A stretch of 64,000 nucleotides of DNA from Azospirillum baldaniorum (GTDB lineage Bacteria > Pseudomonadota > Alphaproteobacteria > Azospirillales > Azospirillaceae): the NCBI RefSeq assembly GCF_003119195.2, contig NZ_CP022253.1, positions 266,001 to 330,000 on the forward strand, written 5' to 3'. The position numbers were made by a program, and so were the translations under genes. Of the stretch, positions 1 to 8,499 are shown one piece after another (within the stretch, counting starts at the first letter, position 1; each line of letters opens with the position of its first letter). The notes beneath the pieces were generated by a model, which worked only from the letters and a program-made list of their open reading frames with translations, ran no database searches and was not told the origin of the DNA.

Positions 1-260
1 ACCTCGACCAGGAAGGCGGTCGCCTCGGCCTGCTTGGCCTCGCAATGCAGCTTCAGCACGACCTCGTAGACGTCCTCGCCCATCGGCTGAACCTGCACGT
101 CCACGCCGATGTTGACCTGCGGCTGCGGCTGGCCGGGCAGCAGGCTCTGCGGCGCGTTGGGGTTCTCGAAGGACAGGTCCTTCACATACTGCGCCAGCAC
201 ATGCATCGGCAGCGACGAGGCGGCTTCCTGATCTTGACCGTTGATCTGCTGATCGGACAT
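1..260 (-). CDS. secB: Protein-export chaperone SecB (N-terminal part)
   Basis: SecB is the cytoplasmic tetrameric chaperone that keeps preproteins unfolded and delivers them to SecA. The gene reads leftwards, so only the first 86 codons are visible; the rest lies beyond the left edge (family length about 150-170). The visible part has the conserved 'YVKDLSFENPNAP' segment and 'VNIGVDVQVQP', both typical of SecB. The ATG at 260 is preceded by GGAG six bases upstream. It follows fxsA on the same strand with a 100-base gap. Identification is firm; completeness cannot be judged. Confidence 0.93.
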   Translation of the reverse strand, partial: MSDQQINGQDQEAASSLPMHVLAQYVKDLSFENPNAPQSLLPGQPQPQVNIGVDVQVQPMGEDVYEVVLKLHCEAKQAEATAFLVE

Positions 261-327
261 GGACAACTCCTGGCCGCGGGGCGGCATCACGATGGAAAGG
301 TCTTCAAGACCCGCTGGCTAGCACGGA

Positions 328-371
328 ACCGCGGGCTCCACAAAGTGAAACCGGTGCGTTTCACCCGCGGT
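328..371. other. Nested inverted repeat between fxsA and secB
   Basis: Outer arms 328-335 and 364-371 (ACCGCGGG/CCCGCGGT) enclose an inner stem 345-351/358-364 (GTGAAAC/GTTTCAC) with a six-base loop. The right arm overlaps the fxsA stop codon. No T-tract follows on either strand, so a classical terminator is not supported. It could be a processing or pausing hairpin between the two leftward genes. Confidence 0.35.
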
Positions 372-978
372 CGTTGCGGTGGGGCGAACCGGGCGGCGCC
401 CAGCGGGAGTCACCGAGCTTCGGCATGTCGTCCGGACCGTCGCGGTCCGACGGACCGGCGCTTCCCGGGCGGCCGCCGTCGGGGTCGACCTCCTGGTATT
501 CGACGTCGATCACGCCCGGCGGCGGGCGGTTGCGCGGCCCGCCGTGGGGGCCGTTCGGATTGCCGGCGTTCCAGCCTTGGCCGCCCGCCTGACCGCCCAT
601 GCGGCCATGCATCTGGAAGGAGGTAGCGCCTTTCATACGGTCGAACAGCCAGCGGCCCAGGGCGTTGCGGATCGGGCGCACGAACAGCAGGATTCCGACG
701 ATGTCGGTCAGGAAGCCGGGGATGATCAGCAGCAGACCGGCGACGACGACGCAGAATCCCTCGAACACGGCGCCGACCGGGCTTTCGCCGCGCTCCGCCG
801 CCTGCTGCGCGCGCTTCAGCACGGACAGGCCCTGCCAGCGGATCAACACGGACCCGAGGATGGCGGACAGGATGACCAGCCCGACCGTCGGACCGGCGCC
901 GATCCAGTCGCCGACCTCGATGAAGGTCGCGATTTCCGCAATCGGCAGCAGAAGGAACAACAGCAACAGTGGATTCAT
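361..978 (-). CDS. fxsA: FxsA family membrane protein
   Basis: Small inner-membrane protein of the FxsA family. In E. coli, overexpression of FxsA relieves F-plasmid exclusion of phage T7; its normal role is unknown. The 205-residue product has hydrophobic segments at about 1-20 ('MNPLLLLFLLLPIAEIATF'), 27-46 and 72-98 ('GLLLIIPGFLTDIVGILLF'). A Gly/Pro/Asp-rich, probably disordered tail begins near residue 120. Start is ATG at 978. It diverges from the Tim44-domain gene and lies upstream of secB on the same strand, an arrangement I recall from related genomes. Confidence 0.88.
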   Translation of the reverse strand: MNPLLLLFLLLPIAEIATFIEVGDWIGAGPTVGLVILSAILGSVLIRWQGLSVLKRAQQAAERGESPVGAVFEGFCVVVAGLLLIIPGFLTDIVGILLFVRPIRNALGRWLFDRMKGATSFQMHGRMGGQAGGQGWNAGNPNGPHGGPRNRPPPGVIDVEYQEVDPDGGRPGSAGPSDRDGPDDMPKLGDSRWAPPGSPHRNDRG

Positions 979-1220
979 GGCCGTCCTTGCTCTTTCAACC
1001 CCAAGGGCCTATCTACACCAGGGTACGCACCCGATCTTTGGTTGGAAGAACAGCTCCGGCACGGGTCATCGGGTGGAATCCTCGGCGGAGAGAGCGAGCA
1101 GGGACTTGGTCCCGGCACCGTTCCGGTACACTTAATGCTCACCCGCCGGAGGGTCCAGTAGTGGATCAAGCGGGGCCGGTGATTTCGGGGCCGGCCTTCA
1201 GTCACCCGGAAGGATGGATG

Positions 1221-1895
1221 ATGGGAGATGGGTTTGTGTTCGTCGAGATCCTGATCTTCGCGATGATCGCGGCGTTTCTCGTGTACCGGCTGCGCAGCGT
1301 GCTCGGCCGCCGCACCGGTGAGGAACGCCAGCGGCCGAACCCCTTCACGGCCCGCCCCAACAACCAGCCCGACAACGTGGTGGCGATGCCCAACCGCGAG
1401 CGGCCCGTGCCGAACGCCGCCCCGTCGCCCGACGAGCCGGTGTCGCTGGCCACCGCGCTGGAGCAGATCAAGGCCGCCGACCCCAGCTTCGACGAGAAGT
1501 ATTTCCTGCAGGGCGCCCGCGGCGCCTTCCAGATGATCGTGGAGGCCTTCGCCAAGGGCGACACGGCCACCCTGCGCCCGCTGCTCTCGGACGAGGTCTA
1601 CGACAACTTCGCCCGTGCGGTGCGCGAGCGCCAGTCGGCCGGCGAGACTCTGGAAACCCGCATCGAGACGATCACCGACGCCGACGTGGTGGAGGCCCGC
1701 ATGGACGGCCGCACCGCCCTGGTCACCGTGAAGTTCGTGTCGGAGCAGATGAACGTCGTGCGCAACAGCGCCGGCGCCGTGGTGGACGGCGATCCGAACA
1801 GCGTGGTCGAGGCCGTGGACGTCTGGACCTTCGCCCGCAACACCCGCGCCGGCGATCCGAACTGGGCGCTCGTCGAGACCCGCACCCCTCAATGA
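1221..1895 (+). CDS. Tim44/TimA domain protein
   Basis: Membrane-anchored protein with a C-terminal Tim44-like domain, the bacterial relative of the mitochondrial import subunit; its exact role in bacteria is unsettled. One N-terminal transmembrane helix ('EILIFAMIAAFLVYRLRS') is followed by a charged linker and the domain from about residue 75 to the end ('GAFQMIVEAFAKGDTATL', 'VTVKFVSEQMN'). There are two adjacent ATGs, at 1218 and 1221; AAGGA at 1210-1214 fits 1221 better. The product is 224 residues. mltA follows 13 bases later, so the two are probably cotranscribed. Confidence 0.88.
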   Translation: MGDGFVFVEILIFAMIAAFLVYRLRSVLGRRTGEERQRPNPFTARPNNQPDNVVAMPNRERPVPNAAPSPDEPVSLATALEQIKAADPSFDEKYFLQGARGAFQMIVEAFAKGDTATLRPLLSDEVYDNFARAVRERQSAGETLETRIETITDADVVEARMDGRTALVTVKFVSEQMNVVRNSAGAVVDGDPNSVVEAVDVWTFARNTRAGDPNWALVETRTPQ

Positions 1896-1908
1896 CCGAT
1901 CGGTTCTG

Positions 1909-3114
1909 ATGTTCTCTCTTCCGGTTGTTCGTCTCAGCGCCGCGGCAGTCCTTGCCGCGGCGTTTCTCATTGGCTGCGAGCGGAAGGAGGAGGAGGCCAA
2001 GGCGCCGCCGCCCCCGCCGCCCGAGAAGCTGGTCCTCACCCCGGTCGCCTTCACGGCGCTGCCCGGCTGGAGCGCCGACCGCGTGGCGGAGGCCGTCCCG
2101 GCTTTCCAGCGCTCCTGCGCGAAGGTCAGGGCGCTGGCCGCCGACCGCTCCATCGGCCCGGACGGTGTCGGTGGCAAGGCGGCCGACTGGCAGGCGCCTT
2201 GCGCCGAGCTGGCCAAGCTGCCGCCCGGCGACGACGCGGCGGCCCGCGCCTATTTCGAGACGTGGTTCACCCCCTATGTCGCGGCCAACAACGCGGAGCG
2301 GCGCGGCCTTTTCACCGGTTATTACGAGGTCGAGCTGAAGGGCAGCCGGACGCCGGACCCGGCCTTTCCGGTGCCGCTCTACAAGCGTCCCGCCGATCTG
2401 GTGATGGTCGATCTCGGTGAGTTCGCCGACCGCTGGAAGGGCGAGCGCATCGCCGGGCGCGTCACCGCCGGGCGGCTGAAGCCCTTCGAGGACCGCGCGG
2501 CCATCGAGGCCGGGGCGCTCAGCGGCAAGGGGCTGGAGCTGGTCTGGCTGCAGGACCCCATCGCCACCTTCTTCCTGCACATCCAGGGGTCGGGTCGGGT
2601 CAGCTTCCCCGACGGGACGGAGACGCGCGTCGGCTACGCCGCCCAGAACGGCCACAAATACGTCGCCATCGGGCGGGAGCTGATCGACCGCGGCGCCCTG
2701 AAGCGCGAGGAGGTGTCGCTCCAGACCATCCGCGCCTGGCTGCAGGCCAACCCCGGCGAGGCGGCGGCGCTGATGAACAAGAACCCCTCCTACGTCTTCT
2801 TCCAGGAGCTGAAGGGGGAGGGGCCGAACGGCGCCCAGAACGTCGCGCTGACGCCGGGGCGCAGCCTCGCCGTCGATTCCAAGTTCCTGCCCTACGGCGT
2901 GCCGGTCTGGCTGGACGCCGAGGACCCGCTGGACGCCCAGACGCGGCTGCGCCGCCTGCTGATCGCCCAGGACACCGGCGGGGCCATCCGCGGCCCGGTC
3001 CGCGGCGACGTCTTCTGGGGCCACGGTCCGGAGGCGGAGGCGAAGGCCGGCGTGATGAAGAGCGCCGGAGAGTATTACGTCCTGCTGCCGAAGACCGTCG
3101 CCCCGGCAAGCTGA
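1909..3114 (+). CDS. mltA: Membrane-bound lytic murein transglycosylase A
   Basis: Outer-membrane lipoprotein that cleaves the MurNAc-GlcNAc bond of peptidoglycan, forming 1,6-anhydro ends. The signal peptide ends in the lipobox 'FLIGC', predicting acylation at Cys23. The MltA beta-barrel domain covers about 115-270 ('FTGYYEVELKGSR', 'FFLHIQGSGRV'). The C-terminal 3D domain carries 'LIAQDTGGAIRGPVRGD', with the likely catalytic Asp near residue 355. At 401 residues it is of normal family length. It follows the Tim44-domain gene closely and ends before a 9-bp hairpin. Confidence 0.95.
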   Translation: MFSLPVVRLSAAAVLAAAFLIGCERKEEEAKAPPPPPPEKLVLTPVAFTALPGWSADRVAEAVPAFQRSCAKVRALAADRSIGPDGVGGKAADWQAPCAELAKLPPGDDAAARAYFETWFTPYVAANNAERRGLFTGYYEVELKGSRTPDPAFPVPLYKRPADLVMVDLGEFADRWKGERIAGRVTAGRLKPFEDRAAIEAGALSGKGLELVWLQDPIATFFLHIQGSGRVSFPDGTETRVGYAAQNGHKYVAIGRELIDRGALKREEVSLQTIRAWLQANPGEAAALMNKNPSYVFFQELKGEGPNGAQNVALTPGRSLAVDSKFLPYGVPVWLDAEDPLDAQTRLRRLLIAQDTGGAIRGPVRGDVFWGHGPEAEAKAGVMKSAGEYYVLLPKTVAPAS

Positions 3115-3139
3115 CCACCGCCTCTTTCCCCCGCCGAGG

Positions 3140-3163
3140 AACCGAAGCGCAGCGGCTTCGGTT
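3140..3163 (+). terminator. Hairpin after mltA
   Basis: AACCGAAGC pairs with GCTTCGGTT (9 bp, six-base loop), 25 bases after the mltA stop. No clear T-run follows, so termination efficiency is doubtful. A second inverted repeat starts at its right edge. Confidence 0.4.
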
Positions 3164-3234
3164 GTGTCAACCATCGCCGATCCTGGTCGTTCTGGCCAAC
3201 GGCGGCTCTGGTTGACACACGGGGGGAGGGGGCC

Positions 3235-4077
3235 ATGACCCCGCTGCAACGGCAAATCGACAGGCTCAACGAAATCGAAGGGCTGGCGCGGCTCGGCTAC
3301 GCCGCGCGCGGCCTCGTTTATCTGATCGTCGGCTGGTTCGCCGTCACGGCGGCCTATGGCAGCAACCGGCCGACCGACACCAAGGGCGCGCTGGTCGAGC
3401 TGTTCCAGAACCCCTTTGGTTCGGTCCTGCTCGCGCTGACCGCGCTCGGTCTGGCCGGCTACGCGCTGTGGCGGGTCATGCAGGCGGTGCTGGACGTCGA
3501 CCATGTCGGGACCTCGCCCAAGGGGCTGGTGGTGCGCGCCGGTTTCGTCGTCGCCGGGGTGATCCACGCGGGTCTGGCGGTCTTCGCCATCAAGCTGCTG
3601 GCCGGGCAGGGCGGTGGGCGCGGCGACGGCGAAGCGGCCGCCCATGACTGGACGGCGTGGCTGCTCGCCCAGCCGATGGGGCGCGTCCTGGTCGCCGCGG
3701 TCGGGGCCGCCATCATCGGCACGGCCGTCGCCCACGCCATCAAGGCCTACAAGGCCAGCTTCCGCCGTGAGCTGGACGCCGACCCGGACACCATGAAGGT
3801 GATCTGCCCGATCGGCCGTTTCGGCTTCGCCGCCAAGGGCTTGGTCTTCGCGGTGGTCGGCAGCTTCTTCCTGGTGGCGGCGTGGCAGTCGGACTCGTCG
3901 GAGTCCGGCGGGCTGCTCAAGGCGCTGCAGTTCCTCCAGCAGCAGCCCTACGGCCCCTGGCTGCTCGGGGTGGTGGCCGCCGGGCTGTTCGCCTTCGGCG
4001 CCTTCAGCGTCGTCCAGGCCGTCTACTGCCGCATTGACGGCGAAGCGGCGGAGCGGCAGATCCGCGCCATGGTGTGA
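3235..4077 (+). CDS. DUF1206 integral membrane protein
   Basis: Membrane protein of unknown function built from three repeats of a two-helix unit. Each unit starts with a 'GYAARGLVYLIVG' type motif: residues 19-31 ('LGYAARGLVYLIVG'), about 97-115 ('GLVVRAGFVVAGVIHAGL') and 198-215 ('FGFAAKGLVFAVVGSFFL'). Length 280 matches the family. The ATG at 3235 is preceded by a purine-rich GGGGGGAGGGGG run. It is a single gene between mltA and a terminator shared with the convergent histidine operon. No substrate or partner can be inferred from context. Confidence 0.85.
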   Translation: MTPLQRQIDRLNEIEGLARLGYAARGLVYLIVGWFAVTAAYGSNRPTDTKGALVELFQNPFGSVLLALTALGLAGYALWRVMQAVLDVDHVGTSPKGLVVRAGFVVAGVIHAGLAVFAIKLLAGQGGGRGDGEAAAHDWTAWLLAQPMGRVLVAAVGAAIIGTAVAHAIKAYKASFRRELDADPDTMKVICPIGRFGFAAKGLVFAVVGSFFLVAAWQSDSSESGGLLKALQFLQQQPYGPWLLGVVAAGLFAFGAFSVVQAVYCRIDGEAAERQIRAMV

Positions 4078-4115
4078 GCGCGGCACCGGAATCAAAAAAG
4101 AACCGGACCGAAAGA

Positions 4116-4147
4116 AAAGGGCGCCGAGGGTTTCCCCGGCGCCCTTT
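4116..4147. terminator. Bidirectional terminator between DUF1206 gene and his operon
   Basis: An 11-bp perfect stem (AAAGGGCGCCG, 4116-4126, with CGGCGCCCTTT, 4137-4147) and ten-base loop lies between convergent genes. On the minus strand it is followed by TTTTCTTTC, which suits termination of the leftward histidine operon; the plus strand has only CCCTTTCC. Confidence 0.75.
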
Positions 4148-4203
4148 CCATTCGAGACGATGTTTCACGTGGATCGCCACGCCGAGGCCTTACCCTTTGG
4201 TGA

Positions 4204-4572
4204 TCACCCCTTGGTAATCATCGGGCCCAGGCGGCGGCCGGCGAAGACGTGAATGTGCAGGTGCGGAACCTCCTGGTTCGCATCCTCGCCGCAGTTGGAC
4301 AGGATGCGGTAACCGGGCTCGGCGGCGCCGGCGCCGCGCGCCACCTCGCCGACCGCGCGGAACAGGCCGGCGATCTCCGCCTCCGTCGCGCGGGCGCTGA
4401 AATCGTCCATGTCGACGTAGGCGCCCTTCGGGATCACCAGGATGTGCGTCGGGGCCTGCGGGTTGATGTCGTGGAAGGCCAGCGCGTGCTCGGTCTCCAG
4501 AACCTTCTTGCACGGGATTTCGCCGCGCAGGATGCGGGCGAAGACGTTGTTCGGATCGTAGGTCTTGGCCAT
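4204..4572 (-). CDS. HIT family nucleotide-binding protein
   Basis: Histidine-triad protein, probably a purine nucleoside phosphoramidase or dinucleotide hydrolase of the Hint branch. The catalytic triad motif is 'HLHIHVFAG' near the C-terminus. The N-terminal 'IFARILRGEIP'-like start (here 'VFARILRGEIPCKK') and 'LVIPKGAY' are typical of Hint. At 122 codons it equals, from memory, the HIT reading frame described at the 3' end of the A. brasilense his operon. It is the last gene before the terminator, 30 bases after hisE, and is probably cotranscribed. Its link to histidine synthesis is unproven. Confidence 0.93.
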   Translation of the reverse strand: MAKTYDPNNVFARILRGEIPCKKVLETEHALAFHDINPQAPTHILVIPKGAYVDMDDFSARATEAEIAGLFRAVGEVARGAGAAEPGYRILSNCGEDANQEVPHLHIHVFAGRRLGPMITKG

Positions 4573-4602
4573 CGCGTCGTTTCCCCTTCCGCCTTTATCG
4601 AT

Positions 4603-4944
4603 TCAAGCCTTGCGCGCGTTCTTCTCAGCGATGCCGCTGGTGCCCTCGCGCTGGGCCAGCTTCTCCCACACCGCGGCGGGCTCCAGCCCGGCGTCGGCCC
4701 ACAGCACCATCAGGTGATAGAGCAGGTCCGCCGATTCCGAGGCCACCGCCGCCTTGTCGCCACGCACCGCCTCGATGACCGTCTCCACCGCCTCCTCGCC
4801 GACCTTCTGGGCGATCTTGGCGGTGCCGCGGTGGAACAGCTTGGCGGTATAGGAGGTCTCCGGATCGGCGCCCTTGCGCGCCTGGACGGTGGCGTAGAGC
4901 CGGTCCAGTACCTCGGCGGTGGCGGCTGCCTTATCGTCAGACAT
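4603..4944 (-). CDS. hisE: Phosphoribosyl-ATP pyrophosphatase HisE
   Basis: Catalyses the second step of histidine synthesis, PR-ATP to PR-AMP plus pyrophosphate, in the cytoplasm. It is an all-alpha MazG-like fold; the metal-binding motif is visible in '[13 protein letters not shown]' and '[14 protein letters not shown]'. Length 113 residues is normal for a stand-alone HisE; HisI is not fused and must lie elsewhere. The start overlaps the hisF stop by eight bases, indicating translational coupling within the operon. Confidence 0.95.
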   Translation of the reverse strand: MSDDKAAATAEVLDRLYATVQARKGADPETSYTAKLFHRGTAKIAQKVGEEAVETVIEAVRGDKAAVASESADLLYHLMVLWADAGLEPAAVWEKLAQREGTSGIAEKNARKA

Positions 4945-5734
4945 GAGCGGCCTCCGCCGTGGAAGACACTGGCCGCGCCGGGCGCACCGGGATGCCGGCG
5001 TCGGCGAGCGCCGCCTTGGCCTGCCCGATGGTGTAGGTGCCGAAATGGAAGATGGAGGCCGCCAGCACCGCCGTGGCGTGGCCCTCGCGGATGCCCTCCA
5101 CCAGATGGTCCAGCGTGCCGACGCCGCCCGACGCGATCACCGGAATGCGCAGCCCGTCGGCGACCTTGCGGGTCAGGGCGAGGTCAAAGCCGCTCTTGGT
5201 GCCGTCGCGGTCCATCGAGGTCAGCAGGATCTCGCCGGCCCCGTAGGACTCCATGCGCTTAGCCCACTCGATGGCGTCGATGCCCGTCGCCTTGCGCCCG
5301 CCATGGGTGAAGATCTCCCAGCGGCCCGGCTCGACCTGCTTGGCGTCGATGGCGACGACGATGCACTGGGCGCCGAACTTTTCCGCCGCCTCTTGCACGA
5401 ACTCCGGACGGTGGATGGCCGCGGTGTTGATCGACACCTTGTCGGCGCCGGCCAGCAGCAGCTTGCGGATGTCCTCGACCGTGCGCACGCCGCCGCCGAC
5501 GGTCAGCGGCATGAACACCTGCTCGGCGGTGCGGCGCACCACGTCGTAGATGGTGTCGCGGTTCTCGTGGCTGGCCGTGATGTCGAGGAAGGTCAGCTCG
5601 TCCGCCCCTTCCCGGTCATAGACGCGGGCCTGCTCCACGGGGTCGCCGGCGTCGATCAGATCGACGAAGTTGACCCCCTTGACGACCCGCCCGTCCTTGA
5701 CGTCCAGGCAGGGGATGACGCGCATCTTGAGCAT
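4937..5734 (-). CDS. hisF: Imidazole glycerol phosphate synthase subunit HisF
   Basis: Cyclase subunit of IGP synthase. It uses ammonia supplied by HisH to convert PRFAR into IGP and AICAR. A (beta-alpha)8 barrel of 265 residues, with the catalytic Asp in '[13 protein letters not shown]' and the second in '[12 protein letters not shown]'. Phosphate-binding segments are 'VGGGVRT' and 'ASGGVG'. Its ATG shares one base with the hisA stop (TGATG), and its end overlaps hisE. Partner HisH is encoded upstream in the same operon. Confidence 0.97.
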   Translation of the reverse strand: MLKMRVIPCLDVKDGRVVKGVNFVDLIDAGDPVEQARVYDREGADELTFLDITASHENRDTIYDVVRRTAEQVFMPLTVGGGVRTVEDIRKLLLAGADKVSINTAAIHRPEFVQEAAEKFGAQCIVVAIDAKQVEPGRWEIFTHGGRKATGIDAIEWAKRMESYGAGEILLTSMDRDGTKSGFDLALTRKVADGLRIPVIASGGVGTLDHLVEGIREGHATAVLAASIFHFGTYTIGQAKAALADAGIPVRPARPVSSTAEAAHV

Positions 5735-6483
5735 CAGCCGGCCTTTCCGGTGACGGGAGCGGGGGAGAGCAGGTCGAGCGCCGTCTTCGGATCGATGCGC
5801 CCGTCGTAGAGCGCGCGGCCGCAGATGACGCCCTCGATGCCGGTATCCTCCTCTTTCTTCAGCGCGATCAGATCGTCGATGGAGGAGACGCCGCCCGACG
5901 CGATCACCGGCGTGGTCAGGTGGAAGGCGAGGTCGGAGGTCGCCTCGACGTTCACGCCGCCCATGGCGCCGTCGCGGTTGATGTCGGTGTAGATGATTGC
6001 GGCCACACCGCTGTCCTCGAACTTCAGCGCCAGATCCAGCGCCTTGATGGTCGAGGTCTCGGCCCAGCCGGCGACGGCCACGTAACCCTCGCGCGCGTCG
6101 ATGCCGACGGCGACCTTGCCGGGGAACTCGCGGCAGGCCTCGCGGACCAGCTCCGGCTCGCGCAGGGCGACGGTGCCGAGGATGACGCGGCTGACGCCCT
6201 TCTCAAGCCAGTGGGCGATGGTCTTCAAGTCGCGGATGCCGCCGCCCAGCTGCACCGGAATGGCCACGGCGCCCAGGATGCTCTCGACCGCCTTGCCGTT
6301 GACCGGCTTGCCCTCGAAGGCGCCGTTCAGATCGACCAGATGCAGCCATTCGAAGCCCTGGCTTTCAAACAGGCGGGCCTGGTCGGCGGGTTCGGTGTTG
6401 AAGACGGTCGCCTGGCTCATCTCGCCGCGCAGCAGCCGAACGCAGGCACCGTCTTTGAGGTCGATGGCGGGATAGATGATCAT
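5734..6483 (-). CDS. hisA: ProFAR isomerase HisA
   Basis: 1-(5-phosphoribosyl)-5-[(5-phosphoribosylamino)methylideneamino]imidazole-4-carboxamide isomerase, a (beta-alpha)8 barrel related to HisF. The start is set at the ATG encoding '[17 protein letters not shown]', where the general-base Asp sits in 'PAIDLKDG'; the second catalytic Asp is in '[12 protein letters not shown]'. An open frame continues upstream but lies inside the GNAT gene and is not HisA-like. The product is 249 residues, normal for the family. It ends in a TGATG overlap with hisF. Confidence 0.96.
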   Translation of the reverse strand: MIIYPAIDLKDGACVRLLRGEMSQATVFNTEPADQARLFESQGFEWLHLVDLNGAFEGKPVNGKAVESILGAVAIPVQLGGGIRDLKTIAHWLEKGVSRVILGTVALREPELVREACREFPGKVAVGIDAREGYVAVAGWAETSTIKALDLALKFEDSGVAAIIYTDINRDGAMGGVNVEATSDLAFHLTTPVIASGGVSSIDDLIALKKEEDTGIEGVICGRALYDGRIDPKTALDLLSPAPVTGKAG

Positions 6484-6497
6484 CGCGGTGTCTCGTC

Positions 6498-7040
6498 CTA
6501 TGGCGTGTCGTTGAGCGTGTCGGGGGTGAGGTCTTTCACATAGAAATGTCCGGCCAGCCTTTTGCCGTCCACCAGCGCATAGAAGGGATGCGTGCCCCAG
6601 CGGCGGAAGCCCAGATCCTCGTACAGCGCGATGGCCGCGGTCTGGGTCTCGCGCACGTCGAGGTTCAGCACGCGGAAGCCGGACGCCCGCGCCTCCTCCT
6701 CGACCGCCACGGTCAGGCGGCGGGCGAGGCCATGGCCGCGCGCCCAGGGGGCGACGAAGCTGGTGGTCAGGGTGGCGGCGTGGGCCTGCGCCTCGTTGTT
6801 GCGGGCGGGCTTCACCAACTGGGCGGAGCCGGCGATGACGCCGTCCAGCCGGCCGACGAACAGGATGCGCTCCGGAACCACCAGAACGCCCTTCCAGTAG
6901 CGTTCCATGATCTCGCGGGCGGGCGGGGCGACCCAGCCGAAGCCGCCCCCGGCCTTGACGGCGTCGTCGGCGGCGTCGCACAGGTCGTGCAGGTCGCCCG
7001 TCTTCAGCGTGTCGATGCGTTCGACCGTGACGTCGGTCAT
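6498..7040 (-). CDS. GNAT family N-acetyltransferase inside the his operon
   Basis: Predicted acetyl-CoA-dependent N-acyltransferase with unknown substrate. The acetyl-CoA site is visible as '[17 protein letters not shown]' (Q/RxxGxG/A-like) around residues 100-116, followed by '[20 protein letters not shown]', the usual GNAT motif B. The 180-residue start '[12 protein letters not shown]' is two bases from the hisH stop, and hisA begins 14 bases after its end, so it is cotranscribed with his genes. It is not a known histidine enzyme. A role in modifying an intermediate or in resistance is speculation. Confidence 0.88.
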   Translation of the reverse strand: MTDVTVERIDTLKTGDLHDLCDAADDAVKAGGGFGWVAPPAREIMERYWKGVLVVPERILFVGRLDGVIAGSAQLVKPARNNEAQAHAATLTTSFVAPWARGHGLARRLTVAVEEEARASGFRVLNLDVRETQTAAIALYEDLGFRRWGTHPFYALVDGKRLAGHFYVKDLTPDTLNDTP

Positions 7041-7042
7041 GC

Positions 7043-7687
7043 TCAGACCCGCCAGGTCAGGAAGTTGGCGACCAGGGCGAGCCCGGTCTCCTGGCTCTTT
7101 TCCGGGTGGAACTGGGTGCCGACCAGATTGTCGCGCCCGACCACCGCGGCGAAGGGCCCGCCGTAATCGGCGCTGGCGATCACGTCCTCCGGCCGCTCCA
7201 CGGCGAAGCGGTAGGAGTGGACGAAGTAGGCGTGCGCCCGCTCCGGCAGGCCGGCCAGCAGCGGGTGCTCCCGGCGGATGTCCAGCTCGTTCCAGCCCAT
7301 GTGCGGGATCTTCAGCGTCGGGTCGGCCGGCTCCAGCTTCACCACCTCGCCCTTGATCCAGCCCAGCCCCTCGGTCACGCCGTATTCGCGCCCGCGCTCC
7401 GCCATCAGCTGCATGCCGACGCAAATGCCCAGGAAGGGGCGGCCCTTGCCGTGCACCACCTCGTCCAGCGCGTCGAGCATGCCGGGAACCTCCGACAGGC
7501 CGCGCTTGCAGTCGGCGAAGGCACCGACGCCCGGCAGGACGACGCGGTCGGCCTTGCGCACGGCGTCGGCGTCGGAGGTCACCAGGACCTGGAAGGAGGC
7601 GTGGCACCCCGCCGCCGCGCGCTCCAGTGCCTTGGCGGCGGAACGCAGGTTGCCGGAGCCGTAATCGATCAGCGCAACGGTTTCCAT
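7043..7687 (-). CDS. hisH: Imidazole glycerol phosphate synthase subunit HisH
   Basis: Class I glutamine amidotransferase that supplies ammonia to HisF. The nucleophile Cys is in '[12 protein letters not shown]' and the His-Glu pair in '[13 protein letters not shown]'; the oxyanion strand is '[10 protein letters not shown]'. The start ATG encodes '[16 protein letters not shown]', the standard HisH N-terminus, and gives 214 residues. It follows hisB by 52 bases, the largest gap in the operon, and is separated from the GNAT gene by two bases. Confidence 0.97.
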   Translation of the reverse strand: METVALIDYGSGNLRSAAKALERAAAGCHASFQVLVTSDADAVRKADRVVLPGVGAFADCKRGLSEVPGMLDALDEVVHGKGRPFLGICVGMQLMAERGREYGVTEGLGWIKGEVVKLEPADPTLKIPHMGWNELDIRREHPLLAGLPERAHAYFVHSYRFAVERPEDVIASADYGGPFAAVVGRDNLVGTQFHPEKSQETGLALVANFLTWRV

Positions 7688-7739
7688 GAAACGAGGACCT
7701 TGTGACAGAGCGCCGGCCTTGTCGAAGCCGCCGGTTTTT

Positions 7740-8363
7740 TTAGAGGGAGCCGCCCAGCGTCCCCTTGGTGGAGGGCACGGCGTCGCGCTTGCGCGGGTCG
7801 ATTTCGATCCCGGCCCGCAGCGCGCGGGCAAGCGCCTTGTAGCAGCTTTCCACGATGTGGTGGTTGTTCTCGCCATAGAGGCATTCGACGTGCAGCGTCA
7901 CGCCCGCGGCCATGGCGAAGGCCTGGAACCACTCGCGGAACAGCTCGGTGTCCATGTCGCCGATCTTGTCGCGGCTGAAGGACACCTTCCAGATCAGGTA
8001 GGGCCGGTTGGAGAAGTCCAGCGCGACGCGGGTCAGCGTCTCGTCCATCGGGATGTAGGCGTGGCCGTAGCGCTGGATGCCCTTGCGGTCGCCCAGCGCC
8101 TTCGCCACGGCCTGACCGATGGCGATGCCGCTGTCCTCGGTCGTGTGGTGGGCGTCGATGTGCAGATCGCCCTCCGCCGCCACCGTCAGGTCCATCAGGC
8201 TGTGGCGCGACAGCTGCTCCAGCATGTGGTCGAGGAAACCGACGCCGGTCTTCACGTCATAGACGCCGGTGCCGTCCAGATTCACGGCGACCCGGATCCG
8301 GGTTTCGGTGGTGTTCCGCTCGATCGAGGCGCGGCGGACGCCATTGGCAAGGCTCTGGTCCAT
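7740..8363 (-). CDS. hisB: Imidazoleglycerol-phosphate dehydratase HisB
   Basis: Manganese enzyme that dehydrates IGP to imidazole acetol phosphate. It is monofunctional (207 residues, no phosphatase domain), as usual outside the enterobacteria. The two metal-binding repeats are '[18 protein letters not shown]' and '[19 protein letters not shown]'. It is the first recognised gene of the leftward operon. About 60 bases upstream of its start is a 22-codon frame with four His codons (8423-8491, minus), which might be a leader; see findings. Confidence 0.97.
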   Translation of the reverse strand: MDQSLANGVRRASIERNTTETRIRVAVNLDGTGVYDVKTGVGFLDHMLEQLSRHSLMDLTVAAEGDLHIDAHHTTEDSGIAIGQAVAKALGDRKGIQRYGHAYIPMDETLTRVALDFSNRPYLIWKVSFSRDKIGDMDTELFREWFQAFAMAAGVTLHVECLYGENNHHIVESCYKALARALRAGIEIDPRKRDAVPSTKGTLGGSL

Positions 8364-8499
8364 GAGTCCGGGTTTTATCAGGAAGCGCGCGGGCGCGCCA
8401 GAGGCGCAGCCTCCGAAAACGCCTATGACCGTCGGTCGGGATGCCGCATAATGCGTGTGTGTTCATGGCCGTGTACACGCCCAACGCGCATAATGGGAT

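Noticed and set aside
1723-4095. A 790-codon antisense frame opposite the Tim44-domain gene, mltA and DUF1206 gene
   Set aside because: Shadow of GC-rich coding sequence; the plus-strand products carry clear family motifs.
7713-7741. Plus-strand hairpin followed by seven T residues between hisB and hisH
   Set aside because: The stem is only about 5 bp and faces against the direction of the his operon; it is more likely chance than a functional terminator.
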